NCBI GenBank assembly: GCA_000499405.2
Contig: HG738138.1
Location: 10,662,888-10,726,887 of the forward strand
Length of the DNA: 64,000 nt
Direction: 5' to 3'
Source of the DNA: Onchocerca volvulus
Taxonomy: Eukaryota > Nematoda > Chromadorea > Rhabditida > Onchocercidae
Shown here: positions 62,748 through 64,000 of the stretch, piece by piece
Layout of the letters: every line of letters begins with the position of its first letter
How positions within the stretch are numbered: the first letter of the stretch is position 1
The notes under the pieces: model-generated
What the model was told of the DNA's origin: nothing
Seen by the model: the letters and a program-made list of their open reading frames with translations, nothing else
Databases searched by the model: none
Program-made: the position numbers and the translations under genes

Positions 62748-64000
62748 AATTTCACTTTGTTGGTCTGCCAAATTATAATGAAAATTTTATGCAACAAATT
62801 TTGTAAAGATATTTCGAGAAGGAGTACAGCATAGAAATGGAACGTTCAACGCTGATGCTAAAAAAGAAAAAAAAAAGTAACAACGATAAAATATGTGTCT
62901 ATTTTTATCAAATATACGAACCTCGGATCATATTAATATATCGCAAAAATTTGACTTTCTTTTTTTTTTAAATACAAATTTACAAAGAAATGATATGGCA
63001 GGTCTTTCAGTAAGAATATTTGTTAATGTATACTTTAAATAATCTTCAGTCATTTGCCAAGTAACATTTCTTACTTTATATTATAATTTTAAGACATAAT
63101 ACAACAAAAAAAAAAAAGAAAATTTAAGACAAAATAATACAAAAAATGTAATTTTAAGAAAAAAAGCAAATATCAAAACTAGTTTAATACTTTTCATGTC
63201 ACCTCCTATTTTTCCTATCTCGCCGATTTTCTTTTGTATTTCTCTTAGATTTATGAGGATTCAAACATTTTACTGAATTGATATATGATGGAAATATTGT
63301 TCAGTTCCTAAAATGAAATTTAATAGTTTTAATTTTGATCATCTCATACAATGAGATTTAATTATTTTAATTTCAATCATCTCATACATAGAAGTTTGTT
63401 TAGATTTGAATAATCTCCTTTTTCTTCACTTTTTTTTTTTTTACTGCTACTTCTGTATTATATCTGTTGCAATGTATATAAGAGAAAAAAAAATTCTAAT
63501 AACCTAAAAGGTAATTATACAGTATTGAAATGTGGAAATTTACTACTATATCATATTATATTATCATAATATATCATATCAAAATCATTCTTCATCAAAA
63601 TGTTGTCCGTCTTGTCTGAGTTATTTCTATCAAAAATTAAATACTGCGTATGATTGATGTTCAGTCTATAGAAATCTTCAGTTTCCCTCAAAGGAAACTC
63701 CCGGGATTATTTATGATGGGATTTATATGTAATAATAACTACCAAAGATTTCAGAATTTCTATATAAAGTGACGAAATTTTGCATAAGATATTGTTGACG
63801 AGCATTTTTAATTCACCAACAATGCTTGCTCTACAATTACTCTCGAATTAATTTGCAAGCAATTTTCATGTATATACAAAAAAAAAGAAAAAAAGAAAGG
63901 AAAAAAAGGATGGTAATGGTCAACTACAAGATTGGCTGCAATCAAAATTTGTTCCGGGAGCCAATAGTTTTGTTGGTTGCTTTAATCAGATGACGACATC
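62748..64000. other. Upstream region of the ABCC gene
   Basis: About 1.25 kb of very AT-rich sequence (A- and T-runs near 62875, 62958, 63105, 63430, 63490) with no supported gene. It includes a 38-nt tandem duplication at 63313-63388. TATAATTTGGCAG around 62769-62780 (read on minus) precedes the ABCC ATG and is a candidate trans-splice acceptor. Confidence 0.4.
63313..63388. repeat. 38-nt tandem duplication
   Basis: Two adjacent units of the form AATGARATTTAATWRTTTTAATTTYRATCATCTCATAC, with four differences. Confidence 0.9.

Overview
The window is eukaryotic and almost certainly from a nematode. Coding sequence is cut into many small exons by AT-rich introns whose 3' splice sites follow the nematode TTTTCAG pattern. 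Most genes have their best matches in nematode or general animal families (HID-1, an EOR-1/PLZF-type zinc finger protein, HSD17B10, WAPL, NDST/HST-1, TMEM185, DPH4, RABL3, LACT-type serine hydrolase, ABCC/MRP). Strong AT bias and gene density would fit a clade III (filarial/spirurid) worm, but that is a guess. Every gene model below was spliced by hand from the raw sequence; exon phases were checked to close, so most junctions are exact, and the few ambiguous ones are flagged.

Layout: an unrecognised minus-strand exon (141-442); the last three exons of HID-1 (+, 1145-2059); a 960-residue BTB-BACK-AT-hook-nine-zinc-finger gene (-, 3978-10417); two tandem HSD17B10-type dehydrogenases (+, 11732-13225 and 14695-16283), the first of which has lost the catalytic Tyr and Lys; the cohesin-release factor WAPL (+, 17116-22719); heparan sulfate N-deacetylase/N-sulfotransferase (-, 24430-29011); TMEM185 (+, 30050-32236); DPH4 and RABL3 (+, 33163-35626), which overlap by an ATGA; a membrane-anchored beta-lactamase-fold hydrolase (-, 36169-39131); then about 4.5 kb of minisatellite, AAT microsatellite and a decayed Helitron (about 39300-43720) with N gaps and a gap-edge duplication. 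The right-hand third holds a 65-residue orphan gene (-, 45075-45883) and one very large full-length ABCC transporter (-, 46329-62747).

The genes are unrelated housekeeping or signalling functions, not a cluster with one job. I see no prokaryotic-style system, CRISPR array or tRNA. The observations that most deserve follow-up are: (1) the catalytically dead but cofactor-competent HSD17B10 paralogue; (2) three tandem homologous exons in the second membrane domain of the ABCC gene, two of exactly 156 nt and in frame, the third of 157 nt and frameshifted, an arrangement expected of mutually exclusive splicing; (3) the ATGA overlap of DPH4 and RABL3, which forces an unusual expression mechanism; (4) possible alternative junctions in ABCC NBD1; (5) a free-standing coding-like exon after WAPL; and (6) a strong Helitron-terminus-like hairpin at 43683-43721.
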